Assembly (NCBI GenBank): GCA_038496445.1
Contig: JALMLS010000064.1
Span: forward strand, 372,001 to 436,000
Source: Trichosphaerium sp. ATCC 40318
Taxonomy: Eukaryota; Discosea; Flabellinia; Trichosidae
Length of the DNA stretch: 64,000 bases
Direction: 5' to 3'
Part shown: piece after piece, positions 1-16,100 of the stretch
Numbering within the stretch: position 1 is the stretch's first letter
How the letters are laid out: each line of letters opens with the position of its first letter
Notes under the pieces: model-generated
What the model was told of the DNA's origin: nothing
What the model saw: only the letters and a program-made list of their open reading frames with translations
Database searches by the model: none
Translations under genes and position numbers: made by a program

Positions 1-109
1 ATTTAATTCATTAGAATGTTGACGTTAAATGTGCGTAGTTTGTGTACTCTTTTCGCTTTAGGTGGCATGGTATGATGTATACTGGTTTGTAGATAATTAC
101 GAAGGGTGA
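1..109 (+). CDS. Partial 3' end of an unknown gene (last exon)
   Basis: A stretch from about 33 to 61 looks like an intron end (GTGCGTAG...CGCTTTAG). It is followed by an open exon at 62-109 that ends in TGA at 107-109. The predicted tail is rich in aromatic residues (VAWYDVYWFVDNYEG). The rest of the gene would lie to the left of the window. Function is unknown and the call rests only on splice-like signals and a short open frame. It would converge on the urocanase gene, with about 270 bp between the two stop codons. Confidence 0.3.
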
Positions 110-378
110 CTGCTGATATCTGGAAGGTTGTAGAAATGTTTTGTTTATCGCTCTTTTCAATACTTGATTGATTTTTCAATCCGGAAGAAATTCCGTGTAA
201 AAATTGTTTGACGTTGGTTATGAATTCATTTGGTGTAGGTAATGGCGTATTACAAAGAATGCAAATTAAGTCTCAATTGAGTTCTTGTGTTAAGGACGAA
301 ATGTCTCTTTAAGTGGGGAGTTTAATGACTTGTGATGACACGTTTATTAAATCAACGGATGCACAGACAAAAATGGAA

Positions 379-3300
379 TCACTTCAATAGATCGTCCAGA
401 AGATCATTTTTAGCCCATGTTGGAATAGTAACACGAAGCTTTGGGTTGCTTTCCATTGCCCTAAAGCAAGTATTACAAAAAATAACTTCACCAAAAAACC
501 AACTTACTTTTTGCATGCAAATTCAGCGTTGTCGTTACCAGACCAAGCACGTCTTGCTACTCCATTGTTTACATCCCAGAACAACATCTGAGTGGCTCTA
601 TCTAGTGCGCTATCAGACCCATCGAGAACAAGTCCAAAACCGCCATTCATAGCTAGTCCCCATCCAGTACCACCTCCCTTTAAAAAAAAGACATTAACAA
701 TAATGGTGTTGGGAAAACGCAACAATTAACGTACATTGTGAAGTGCGACCCAATCTGCACCTCTCATAGCGTCTCCAATACAATTCTGAACAGCCTAAAT
801 AGGTTTTAGTACAATGAAGCGAAATCGAACTATTGAGTTGATTTACCATATCAGCACAAAACTTGGAGCCATCTGTAATATTTGACGTCTCTCTGAACGG
901 ACTATCCGGATAATGTAAGAAGAAAGTTGTAGAAGCACATCCAAGTAATGTTAGAAAGTACCTATCAGTGCCGCTGACATCATGGTGATCTCTGCTAATA
1001 ACCACAGGCGCTTTTAATTTGCCTAACATAGAAAGATTACTAATGGTAGCTTGTTTAAAAGAAGTGCGAAGTGTACCGTCTCTGACAGCCTTATTAAAGC
1101 GTTTAGCTATTTCTACTCTTCCCTTACAGTCTGAGTATAGAATACGAGCTTGAGAACCAACAACAATATTATGCCTAAAAGCATTGTCAGTAACAATAAA
1201 AACTCACTTAAGTTTTTCGCAGTGAGTACTTTTCTGCTTCTGTAACCCATAATAGGTTATCCTTGTACTGCTGTTGTTGTCTCGGATCACTTTTATCTAC
1301 ATACATAATTAAGCCACGTACAAAGGTAATGTATCAAGAACATACCATGAAGCTCTCTGCACACTTCAGCAGCGATTTTATCAGTAAGTCTCAAATCATC
1401 AGGATCACCACTAGTACAGATCCCTACCGAATTTAAATACTCCAAAATATCATTAAAGATCTGACTTACATCTGAAAGGACCAAATCCAAGTGAGAAAAT
1501 ATCACCTGCGCGCAATTAAAACCATCAATCAAAAAGAAAAAAATTCCAAAAATGGGCTTTTCTTGGTACCCATGATATCTTCAACGTATGATGGGTATTT
1601 AAATTTCGCATCTTCTCCATGTTGCATGATATCAGCACCTGCAAGGCTCGCTTGGTACAAGCTAAATAAATATAAGCATTTGCAAAAATACGTAAACAAA
1701 ATATTACATACAAGGAGTTTCCGTAATCCCAGAACTTCATTCCGTCTTTGCATAGTGTATTCACAGCATTAACATGTCTCTTAAGTGAAGCTTTCACAGC
1801 TTCTCTATATTGTATTTTAGCCAATTGTGAAAGAAAGTAGAGTACAATCACATACTTGAATCCATTAGGGTTTTCAGCCATCATTTTATTGGCTTCATCA
1901 AAGGACATGCCCGCAGGGTAGTAGCCGCCATTGAAAGGGTTGTGTAGACTTGTTTGATCTGATCCTAACTCAATCTTTGTACCTTCTTTAACAAACTTCT
2001 CAAGCAAGTCCACGACGTTTCCCTTGTTGAAAACTTCAGAAAAAAAAAAAACAGAACGAGAAAAAAAAAAGAATGAGTACACAGTAGGCTATGCTTGTTG
2101 CTTTCTTCGCCTTCCTCGCATTTTCTATCATCTTCATACACGTATCAAGGTCATCAGTATGTTGTTGTACCCATCCTTGTTCATAACGCTTCTTTACAGC
2201 TCTAGGATCTACTTCTGCAATGACAGCAACACAACCAGCAATAACACCAGCCTAAGCACATTTAGATAATTTTCACCAGTTGGACTTCACCTTTGCTTGA
2301 GCACCAGACATGCCTCCTAACCCAGCAGATACAAACACTTTACCAGAAAGATCAGGGCTACCCAAATATTTTCTGGCAGCGTTCAAGATTGTAATAGTTG
2401 TACCATGAACAATACCTTGAGGACCGATATCTAGGAGAAAGCTATCAGCATGTTGAAAAAGATATGTGTTGTTGCTACGATTATTGAACGTACAGCAATA
2501 GCTTCCAGCAGTCATTTGACCGAACATTGATACTCCCATAGCGTACATACGATCATAGTCGAGTTGTGTTGAGAAATTTGGAATGACCATACCGTTGGTG
2601 ATTACAACGCTGAAACAATCTTAGAAATTGACATATTTTGTTCGTTCCAAAATAAAAAATCAGAAAAAAAGTTGGTACTGACCGTGGTGAGTGTCTGTTA
2701 CTCGGAAACAATCCTACAGGATGTCCAGAGTACCTTTGAGTGTTAATGAACCGTGTTCGACCACAAGGACGTACATTACAAGTGTCTGATCTTCAGTGAG
2801 ATCAGATAAGTACTTCATCAAAAGATGGTATTGAGCCCTTTATATCAAAATTAAAAAACAACAAAATAACATGTTTCCACGTACCAATTGGAGAGTACTG
2901 ATCCATTACCACCATAAGTGATGAGTTCTTGTGGGAATTGGGCTACACTATCATCCAAATTGTTCATAATCATGAGTTGAATAGCTCGGCCTAGTTTTGG
3001 GTTTTGAAAAACAATTTTCTTTCTTTTTACATTTTGAAGGATTTCTTTCTTTAAAAGTACCTATCGTTGTTTTCGCCGGATAGGCGGAGATTGGGTATGC
3101 TTTTAGCTTGTATTTAGGCATGAACCGATACATATAAACGTGTCCATAGTTTGTTAGCTCGGCCAAGAATTCAGGAGCAAGTGTAGCGTGTAGGTGTTCT
3201 GGAAAGTATCTCAATGCGTTTTTAAGGAGTTGCTAAGGCTACATGAGCGGTAATAGCCAAACTTGTAACGTCACCTTTGTTTCTTCCTTTGTCAACTTTA

Positions 3301-3440
3301 CAGTACGTTTTGGCGCGTGGGGAACAGTTGTAGACCTTGTTTGTGCAGGTGGCAATGGATCTAATTGAATTCCATGTTTTAAACTCTCTAGAAACTTAGT
3401 AGAGGAAGCTAGAAATCGTAAGCGCTTTGCTGAGTTTAAT
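379..3440 (-). CDS. Urocanate hydratase (urocanase)
   Basis: This enzyme of histidine breakdown hydrates urocanate to imidazolone propionate using tightly bound NAD+. Reading the minus strand, the exons give the family order: an N-terminal VPHAPKRT region, NALRYFPEHLHATLAPEFLAEL, GHVYMYRF, MVIPNFS, GQMTAGSYC, IGPQGIVHGTTITILNAARK, GLGGMSGAQAK, GSDQTSLHNPFNGGYYPAG, CTSGDPDDLRLTD, SRDHHDVSGTD, PFRETSN, GGGTGWG and MNGGFGLVLDGSD, ending in a short acidic tail. This matches the longer animal-type urocanase (UROC1-like) rather than the short bacterial form. Many short introns interrupt it, and the stop lies at 379-381. The first visible coding exon ends at 3440 behind a T-rich acceptor. The start codon lies in an upstream exon I could not place with confidence. 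Confidence 0.95.
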
Positions 3441-3525
3441 CTACAAAAAAACAAACTAACTTTCTGTTATAACACACGTAGCGCTCATTCTGGTATTTCT
3501 TTCTATGCGTTGTATTCACGGGTAA

Positions 3526-3539
3526 GTGTGACGTCACAC
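3526..3539. promoter_or_regulatory. Perfect palindrome containing a CRE-like site upstream of urocanase
   Basis: GTGTGACGTCACAC is a perfect 14-bp palindrome with TGACGTCA, the classical binding core for CREB/ATF-type bZIP factors, at its centre. It sits about 85 bp upstream of the first recognised urocanase coding exon, so it could be a promoter element or lie in the 5' leader. Binding is inferred from the motif only. Confidence 0.4.
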
Positions 3540-3846
3540 GTTAACGGGATTTATAATAAAATTAACGGCAGGTAAGTGTTTTTGATGATTTTATGACTTA
3601 TACAGCAGTTAACGTTGTTATTGAAATGTCTCTACGCGCACAAGCCCTTTTTGGTAGGTGTAGGTGTGTTTGAACGGCTTAAAACGAGATACACTCATTT
3701 TGGCTTTTGAATTCATTTGTCAGTTTAGCGCCATGTCTTCTTACCAGAGCGAGGATCAACAGTGAAGCCCTTTTTTCTGGCACCTATCCCGTGTTACGTT
3801 AATCGCTTACCAAATTATTTTGTACCGCCTGGTTTTGTTACTCGCA

Positions 3847-4204
3847 CTACTGCTTCAAGACCAGCGTTGTCCCTTTGTTGGAATACACCGAATTGGTTTC
3901 CAGGTCCCCTTCCTTTAAGTATGTTAGTTTTGCGTAAAATGGTATTCTACTGCGCGCCTATGATGATATAAGACCCATTAGCAACGTTATAGTCCCGTTC
4001 TACCGATAACTGTTTTGATGGAATTTTAACGCACAACTTTATACTTCTGAGCGATCCAATACCAACTTTAACAGTAACAGTAAGAGTACCATCATTATTA
4101 TTAGCTGCGCCCTTGGATAAAATTGTCTGGCCATTCATTGTTGCTGTGAGAGGCTGACTTCCACTCACTGGTACTTGGCGAATAACGAGAATGAGTGTCG
4201 TCAT
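3847..4204 (-). CDS. Small hypothetical protein, two exons
   Basis: The ATG at 4204 opens a frame beginning MTTLILVIRQVPV. The first exon encodes a beta-strand-like, Gly/Asn/Thr-rich sequence (GTLTVTVKVGIGS, NGSYIIIGAQ). A GTAGAATA donor, an ACTAAC branch site and a TTAAAG acceptor remove a short intron. The frame then continues for about 22 residues to TAG at 3847-3849. The product is about 107 residues, with no signal peptide and no family I recognise. Without the intron the protein would stop about 20 residues earlier. It is transcribed in the same direction as the urocanase gene, about 400 bp upstream of that gene's first recognised exon. Confidence 0.5.
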
Positions 4205-4843
4205 CTTTGAAAGTTGTGAGTGCGTGCTTTTGCACAAACCTTTCTTGACTTTTAAATTGCTTTTATCCAGTCAGTCAACTCCGTTGCCAGCATTTTCAAG
4301 TATGCCTTCACTAATCAGTGACGTATCTTGGTTAAATATTGACGGACTTACAGTTAATTGCACGTGATTTTAATGTCAATATTTGGTAGTATAAAAATAA
4401 AAGACTTTCGTGCTAGCGGACATTGTTTCCACTTTATGCGGAATACTAGTCGGTTTCGGGTGACTTTGGCGCTGTTACGATAAGTATTCACTTCGAATAC
4501 GATCACACCACTCCATAATGCACGTGCTGTATGTCCGTTTTAAACAAATTTGATAAAACAATCTCAAACCTTATTAATCTTGGTGACACATGTCCGAGGA
4601 GTAGGGATCATTTTCGCTAGGAAGTTCTTTAGACACAAACCCGATAACGTTGCCAACATGTATTTTTTTGCCTACACTAAACGTACACCATTTACCTTTT
4701 TCTAGTAACATAAATAAAGTGAAATATCACCTCGTTTTTTTTAAATGGAAATAATCAATGTGGACTGAAAGCTGACTAACTAAATATGATAACCGTTCTA
4801 ATAAAAAGCAAATAGAAACATAACCTATCTGAATATACACGAA
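4205..4843. other. Intergenic region, nothing recognised
   Basis: This AT-rich spacer separates two divergent genes and presumably holds both promoters. It contains two CACGTG hexamers (around 4361 and 4514). I found no convincing exon, RNA gene or repeat. Confidence 0.4.
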
Positions 4844-6781
4844 ATGCACCTCATCTTCTTTTTTGCTCTTATAGGTAACCTCCAACAACTTGTCATTGTC
4901 TCCTGGTATTTATTTTACACCTAGGCTCGTTTATTGCTTCCTCAAGTGCAGGTATTGTGTTTAAATCTGGGCCATTACAAGCACGTGGAGAAATATCTGC
5001 GGCATCTCTTTGGTTCAAAGACCAAGCGGTACCAGCAGAAGTATCAGGTCCTTTTATGTTCTTTGACGTACAAGAAATGAAAAGTATGTATGGAGAAACG
5101 AAATATTTTGAAAAGGTTTTTTTATCACTCACCATATCTTGTTTTAGATCACGTGGTTGCCGTTTCGACTAGCGATATAGAGTTTATTTCTCATGCTAAT
5201 ACAGCGTGCAGTAGAGGAGCTATAGCTATTGTTATTGTAAACGACGCGCGTATTGTTGGAGACGGTTGTATTCAATATCTGGCAGAAGGTGCGCAGAGTT
5301 TTTCCTCTTTTGAGAAGTTGGGCATAAAAATATTTTGTTTCAGTCCGCATCGTTTACCTCTTCGCAGTTACATGCGATACACCAATAGTTCAACTTGAAG
5401 ATATTACTTCGTCGTTATTGAAAAACTCCGAAGGTCACAACGTAACTCTGATTAACGGTACGGTAGCAAACATGCTACAAACACGTGTGTACATTAAATC
5501 GCTTCGTATATTTAGGTTCTAATTCTTGCCACAATTTGTATAATAGCTTGGCTTATCATATTCTATGTGCTTTAATGGCTATATCTACATTGATTCTATG
5601 CGCTTATTGTTGTATAGTGTACGTCAATGTGTTTTCCTGTGGGTAAAAGTCTTACGATTTTTCAGTTTAGTAAAAGTAATGGTGTTCAAAAGTGATCGTT
5701 TTTTGAAGGCTGTTGTTGTTATAACAACTTGTATAATAGCTAACATCGGTGCGTATTTTAAAGCTACAACAATCAAGATATTCTTGCTAACCCAAGGTTA
5801 GTTCGTTTTGTATACTCTTTGGATATTGAAGGAGGTCATGCGTTCTATGGATATAAAATTGCACATTCTTTGTTTATAGCAAGCATTCCAATAGACGCTG
5901 CTGCGAACGTCTTGATTATTATGTTTTGGTACGATTGCATTATCCGTTTTATTCAAGTAATAGGATCTAACTTATTGATATAGGCATGAGGTATGGGCAA
6001 ATAAAAAGGTATCGGGTAAAGGATCCAACTTTCTTTCACGGAATTTTGGTGTACGTTTTTTGTGGTGCTTTGTGTGCTTTTGAAGGTTATTAATATCTAT
6101 TTAAGATGGTCTGGGGTATGTTCCTTGGATTCCAGTTGGCAATACTAGTTTTGACAATACTCGCTCTGAGTTGTACGGCTTTATTTTTATGCTTCAGTTT
6201 CATCATTTTTTCATGCTAAGTTTTTCCTTCTGCAGTTCATATTAGTTTCCAAATAGTTCAAGTGTCGTTATACACTCTTCTTGTCATCGGATATCTTATT
6301 ATTGTAGCTTATAATATAATGGTAGCTACACTTGTACGTATACATGTAGTCAGCGGAACAAAACTCTAAAACTCAATAGATTCATAAAAAAATAAGAAAG
6401 CAGGATTTACCAGAAAACTTGCGCATGGATAGAAAGGTACCTTAGGGTTTTTGATCGTTTTCTTCTAACTTTTTTTATAGCTTACAGTGAGAGTTATACT
6501 ATTAACTATTTTCTACGTTTCTATGATCGCAATGTTCGGAGTTTTGATTGTACCAACATCTTCTCCATCTTTCAGATTTGGTAGAATTTACTTTTTCAGC
6601 TGCATTTCATTGATCATAAGCGCCTCTCAGGTAGGTTCTTAAATCTTTTGTAATGTTGTATTAACTCACGTAGGTATACTGGTTTGGAAGTCCAATAACA
6701 GATGAACTGATAGAGAAGCCAGAGCTGGATATGGACAGAACAGACCGATCAATGCGAGGAAGTATTGTATCCCGTGTTTAA
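4844..6781 (+). CDS. Secreted-PA-domain seven-transmembrane protein (short paralogue)
   Basis: The first exon encodes MHLIFFFALI and is spliced to GSFIASSSA, giving a clear signal peptide. A luminal region resembling a protease-associated (PA) fold follows (RGAIAIVIVNDARIVGDG, then VTCDTPIVQLEDI), then NSCHNLYNSLAYHILCALMA entering the first membrane helix. Seven hydrophobic segments can be traced across later exons. The seventh ends near QVYWFGSP, and a short acidic/basic tail ends in RGSIVSRV and TAA at 6779-6781. Introns are short; one at about 5749-5777 is only about 29 nt. The layout of signal peptide, PA-like ectodomain and 7TM suggests a receptor-like membrane protein. It is paralogous to the gene at 21508-25218 but lacks that gene's filamin part. 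The ligand and the G-protein link are unknown. Confidence 0.75.
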
Positions 6782-6918
6782 ACTAACAAAAACAATAAAC
6801 ACAACTGTATTTTCATAGTATCGCTTTTAATGATGTACTTCCGAGAGTTTTACGAAGTCTGTTCAATCACGAAAAGCAGAAACGCAAAAAAAGAAGAAAG
6901 TCAAGCATTTCACATAAC

Positions 6919-9950
<3,032 letters not shown>

Positions 9951-10108
9951 AACTACAAATCTACTTAACTTAACGTAACTTCTAATCAGCTGAACTTAAA
10001 GTTGTTTTTTCCTCGTATTTTTTTTCCAAGTATCAAAAATCACTTGTAAAAGTTTAAGTCGCGAACACGGCATTAAGTGGAATGTCATAAAAAAGTATTG
10101 AACCAAAG

Positions 10109-13100
10109 ATGACAACTACTACAGACCCTAAACAACAACGGGCTGTCTGTGAGGGTTTATTGAACTTTGGTACGCGGAAAAACACAATAAACGGTTTTTA
10201 AAACTGTTTAACGTTTTTTAATAGCTCTTGATCACACTAAGGATGTTGAGAGCAGCTACAACCTTGCTAAAGTCCTTTTAAACCGCACAGAATATGCACG
10301 TCTTTTCTAATCTAAATTTATACCGAGAAATACAATCAAACGTCGCTCTAGCGCTTTGTATGTTGTTTTTAACGCCGAACGTAGGATCTTGTATTCAAAA
10401 TACTTTGCTCAGCGCAAGATAGACTTGTCACACTTGCAAACGCCAGAAAAGCTCGTAAAACGCGTGACATTGCGCTTAAAACGCCATTGGCAGAACTAGA
10501 GGAGGAGAAACAAGAGCTAGAAAAAAAAGGCGACTCGCTCACTCCAGAAAAGGAAGAATACCTTAGGCTTGTTCACCTTGAGAAGGTACATACGATGCAT
10601 GTTGTTTTTAAAGTTGCTTTCTTAGTTGTCATTTTCCACTAACGCTTTTTGTGTTTTTCAAATAGGAGCTTCAACGTCAACTACCAGAGACAGCTACTCT
10701 AGACGATGAGACAAATTCACAATGGAGATTAAAATTGGCTAAATTAGTTGTTCAAGCTGCATTTAATCAAAAGTTGAAAAAAGTTAGCGATTTTGAGAAG
10801 GAAAAGAAACCAGTCAATGAGGACGAACTTGACGCAGCTGTAGTAGACGTGAGTATTCAGTACATTGAAAAAAAAAACATCGTTATTTGTTTCAAGTTTT
10901 GTTTTTTTCTTTTATTCTTCACACGTGCCGTACACGTTTTTCTCACTTGTTTTTAATTCTAATGTTTTTTTAGGTTCTCAAGCATATTATTCCAAAGATC
11001 GATTCTCCATCAGATCTCCTGCGTGTATGCCAAAAGTACGTTATAATAATCACCTCTTTTTTCATACCATTCAAAAATTTAACGAAGTAATAAGGGTGAA
11101 CAAGTACTCTCCACAAATAGCTGTAGAGATTGTAAAAGAGGCGCACTCTCGTTTACAAAAATTCGTTGAGTCTCTTCGTGATCGCAACGGTAAACGTATT
11201 CGTCGTACTCTCTTAAAAGAAGAACAAGATCGTTTGCAAACAATCAAAAAGGAGCTAAGTCCAAAAGAAAAGAAAGAACTTGAAGACTTGGAACGTCAAG
11301 TGAAATTCTTTGTAAAGCCTTACGCTGGTAAACTACGCAAAGCCAAAGCAGAAGAGAGCTTAATAGTCGAGGCACCTCAATTACCTGTCATAAACAAACA
11401 ACAAGGCGGTGATGTGACTATGACGAATGCACCTCCAGCTCCTGCAGCTGGTATCTTCTCCAACATGCAACAACAAGCAGGTCAACAGCAGGCCGCGTTC
11501 GGCTTTAACGCTCCTCCACCTACTGCTGCAACAGGATTTGGACTAGGCACTGGCTTTACGCCTAACCCTTTACAGCAACAAGCCCAACAACAGGCTGCGT
11601 TCGGCTTTAACACTCCTACACCTACTGCTGGTGTTACAGGATTTGGAACAGCAACGGGATTTGGACTAGGCAATGGATTTACACCAAACCCTTTACAGCA
11701 ACAACAACAACAGCAGCAACATCTAAACGTACCTCAGCCTATGGTAGTGGAAGAGGATGATGAGAAAGAAGATGAAGAGTTAAATGGCGCTATGATTGAT
11801 ACTGACGATATTAATGTATGTCAAACACTCTCTATTTGTATTTCTGTTTCTAACTTTTTTTCCCTTAGGCACTTGAAAAACAAGCGCTAGAGATTGCCAG
11901 ACAAAAGATTCAAACCGCTATTTACTATCAGAAGAGATTAAACAATAGAAAGTATCTTAGTGAACGTGGTAAAGCAATTTTAACTCAAGTAAGTGTTTTT
12001 TTCTATATTCAACGATGTTGGTCTAACATTGATTACTAAGAAAGAAAAAAATGCTTTATCCAATGGAGATGTTGCAACAGCCGTTGAGGTAGCACTCAAG
12101 TCATGTCTCAATCCAGAATATATCTCTAATCCAGATCACATGATGCTCTTATCTGACACGCTCAATGAAAAGTAAGTTTGTGTACTTTTTTGTTTTTGGG
12201 TCGTTAATTTCTTCTTGTAGAAAAGCTTATGACTTGATTTTGCTTGTCGGCGATGCCATACTCAATCAGATCGCATTGCTTCATGCTGAATTTAAAGAAA
12301 GATCGAAGAAAAAAGCTAACTTGGCAGCATTGAGAACCGTACAAACTTTTCTTTTTTCCATTTTTTTTTTCGTTTCTCAAGCTAAAAACTTGTTTAGGAA
12401 CGTGATGAAGCACTTAAAAAATGGAAAGTTCTTGATAACACAAAAAACAAGAACTATTCGAAGCAGAGTATAACTCTCGCTTAGAACCAAAGACACTACC
12501 TAGCTTCCATTTCTATGGCACTAAACGTCTTGAAACGCTAAAACTTCGTGCTTTTAAACTCATGTTGGAAGCTGTTTTTAACAACAAAGCCGACTTTGAA
12601 AAAATGCTTCTAGATGAAACTACACCTAACCCATCAGCTGCAACCATCACCGCTAAACGCGAAGAGTTCAGTACGAATATAAGTAAGGTTGTAGGACTCG
12701 TTCAAAACCCTACAAACCTTTACGAAATCGCGAACTTCATTTTGCCAAGACAGGACAGCAACACTGTTTTGGAGTTGGGTGAGCGTTGCCAAAAGATCAT
12801 TCAACAAGTCGATGAGATGCGCGCAGAGCGTGCTCCACTTCAGAAAGAGCTTAATGATCTCACTGCAAAGCACAAGGACTTGACAAATCGTAAACGAGAC
12901 GTTCCTGCTGAACTGGAAGAACGTATCGATGAACTAAACGAACAGGTGAAGATTACTTTTTTTTGTTGATATCACTTACGATATGTTTTAGATTGCTAAA
13001 CTGCCTGAATGGCCAGAGTATGGTAAACTATTCGAAGTCTATCAATACGACTCTTTGAATCTCGATATTGTTCGTGTCATGTCATCGGCTATTCTCGACA

Positions 13101-16100
13101 AGAAAAAGATGGTCGAAGACAACATTGCTAAAATGGTAACGTTTGTTTTTGTGAACTTAGCTTTTGTTTGGTCTCTTTGCTTTGTTTATTGCTTACTCAC
13201 TCTTTCTTTAGTTCAAAGAGATGCCACCTGAAGATATCCCTCACGATCAAATCGCAAAAGATCGCGCTGAAATCCAGAAACACATTAAACGTCTCACGAA
13301 AATGTGTCTTGAAAAATTCAACAATCCAAGCTACCTTCTTCGCTTCAACCAAGATATGGCTGCTCGTGGTGAAGTAGGTATTGTTCTAGAAGTATCTGAT
13401 AAGTGTATGGAACGTATAAAGAAGATTGAAGCAAAGAGGAAGGTCAGGTTACCTATCTTCAACGAACTCAAAGAAGCACAAGCAGAAAGTGCTAATCTCG
13501 TTGCGCTAAAGAAACCAGTACCAGATGAGGTTACACAAAAAATCAAGTCATGCAAACAGAGCCTTAAAATGCTTCCAACGTGGCCTCATTTTGCGAACTT
13601 AACAGATAAGTATCAATACGATAATGTTAAGCTTCAAACTGCTCAAACAGCTTTTGAGAGTGCATGGAAAGATAGAGATTCACTAGAGAAAGAAATCTCA
13701 AGAAAAGTACGATAAATTATTTTCTGAGAAAGAATTTCTTTAAACTGTTTTTTGAATCTTTGTGAAGCGCATACCTTACTCACTTTCTGTTTGTAGTTAT
13801 ACCAAGATAGAGACTCTGTTGATACTAAAAAAGCGGCCGCAGATCTTGAAGAGAAGGGAGATATTGTACAATCTACGATAACTCTTTGTCTTGATAATGT
13901 TACAAATCCACAAGATATTCTTTCTTTTGCTGGAACTCTAAAATCACGTGCCGAAGCAAACCATATGTTGGTTGTTTCAAAATGCTGTTTCTGTGCCATC
14001 ACTGATTTAGAAGACTTAAGAAAAGAGAAGAATAGATACGAAGAGAAAAGAAATGTTCTCCTTGATGAGAAGAAATGGTTAGTAGATAGAAAGAAACCTG
14101 TACCAGAAGATCTCACTGCAATGATTGAAGAGATCGAAGAAACTTTGAAAACAAGTGAATACAGCAAGGTGAGTGAGAACGTTTTATAAATCTCAGTTTT
14201 TTCCTTCTTTTTTGACATTGACCTTTGTTTTTAGCATGTTAAGTCTCTTTCTGACTTGGACAATCTACGTTCACAAGTTGCTACTTCTATGCTACAATGT
14301 GTAGATGCAAGAGTCAAAAACCTCAAAGCAAAATTGAACGATACAACAACAGAGTACACTAAAGAGCAAATCAAACAATTTGAAGCTGAACTCGAGGTAA
14401 CTTACACTTAACTGTCTGAATACTCATAATTACATAGAAACTACCTGGAGCTAGTCTTTCATTGTTATCAAAGTCTATTACAAACCCACACCACTTGAAA
14501 ACAGCAGCTTCAATTTTCGAAAACAGCGGAGATTTTGACTCCACTTTGAAGATCTATGAAGCTTGCTTTGTGCAATTGGAACAACTCAAGGCATACCGTA
14601 AGATCAGAGAAGAGCCTGATGCCAAAATCAAAGAACTCCAAGAAGTACGGCGATCATTTTTATGAATTGAATATTAGTGCTCATTTTTTTAAAGCAAATC
14701 AGAAAACTTGATCGTCAGCGTAAACAGTTGCCTGAAGAAGAACGTATTGAACTTCGTGCTCTACTTCTAGACCAAAGATTATTCCATTTGATGCCTTCAA
14801 TATATGCTATGCATAATGACTATGACAAGGAGTGCTTAGAGTTGACTAAAAAGACTGTACTACTTTTTCTTATTTTTTTCTGGAGGAAAGACGTACTTAT
14901 TTCTTTTTGCCTTGTAGTTGAATACACATAATGCTAAGGTCAAAGACTATGAAAACAAGGCAGCTATGAATGAAGATCTCACTCATGAGATTATCGAAGC
15001 TACAAAGAAAGAACTCGCTAAAGAGATGGCTGAACTTTGCGGAAAATGTCTTCACGCAATAGACAAAGTTTCAAATCTTATTGCACTCACATCTTGGCTT
15101 TCTTCTCAGAAACACTACATGCTTGTGATCGATGCTGGTAATAGATGTGAAGCTTTTATTAATGAGCAATTTGAAGAACTTACACGACAAGAACAGATCA
15201 AGGCTGAATTCGAAAAGTACAAAAATACCTTTGTTTGACCGACATTGTTCTCACTTTCTTCTCTTAGACTTGATCAAATGCGTATTCAAGAACTAGCTAG
15301 AAATGAAGATGGAACTGTAGATCCTGACATAACTGCAAAAGTACAGAAAGCGCGCATGGAGAAAAACGTATGTGTCATCAAACTTCTTTATGTTTTAATG
15401 TACGACTTAACTAATGTATTTTAAGGCATTGCCAGTGCTTGACTATACTTCTGAATCTTTGAATCAACAACTTCTTGATATTGCCGGTTTGATCATCGCT
15501 GCAGCAAAAATAGAAGACTTGGACGATGTACTCCGCTCACAGACTATCCTTGCTTTCAAGGCAGATACTACAATTGCGAGATGGGATGAAGTCAGAAACT
15601 TGACTTCTGAGGCTGATTGGGATGGCGTAAAACAAGATTTGATTGTATTTTTACTTGAACGTAATGATGTCAACGCAGATGACAAAATGCAACTTCTTCT
15701 GAAAGAAGGGTAAGTCAAAGAAAAACAAAACCAATCCACTCACTTTTTTTTTTTAGATTATACGAACAAGTCTTACAGATCTTCCCAAAGCCAGAGGGTA
15801 CAGGAGAGGAAGAAATCGAGAGATTATATGATCTGTACCGTAAGGTAGAAGATGATAAACCTGAGTATCTCGAACATATCACTCAACACGTGACACGTTA
15901 CATGAAAGTAAGTCAACTTAACCATGTTTGCGTCATTTGACAAATAGTGTTTTTTTCTAATCTATGCCAATAGCGCTACTTCTTGATGTATGATTTCAAT
16001 GCAATGGATAAGGTTTTGGATAGATACCAAAGAAGATTCCCAAGTGCTATTGTAATCATGTACGCAAAAGCACTTGACATGGTACTCATCAACATTGTTC

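Noticed and set aside
3762-3971. Plus-strand open frame opposite the small minus-strand gene
   Set aside because: It overlaps the intron and second exon of the minus gene, which has proper splice signals and a branch site.
5740-5790. Apparent frameshift in the first PA-7TM gene
   Set aside because: Removing a 29-nt intron (GTGCGT to AATCAAG) restores the frame exactly, so no pseudogene call is needed.
11482-11673. Minus-strand Pro/Val/Cys-rich frame in the FG/Q block
   Set aside because: It is a shadow of the low-complexity repeat on the plus strand.
11476-11720. Direct assignment of the FG-rich protein as a nucleoporin
   Set aside because: Only a few FG dipeptides in a short low-complexity block are seen, and the flanking modules do not match known nucleoporin folds.
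13643-14218. Long minus-strand frame across the repeat gene
   Set aside because: The plus strand has consistent splice sites and repeat homology. The minus frame is Ser/Phe-rich with no domain or splice signals.
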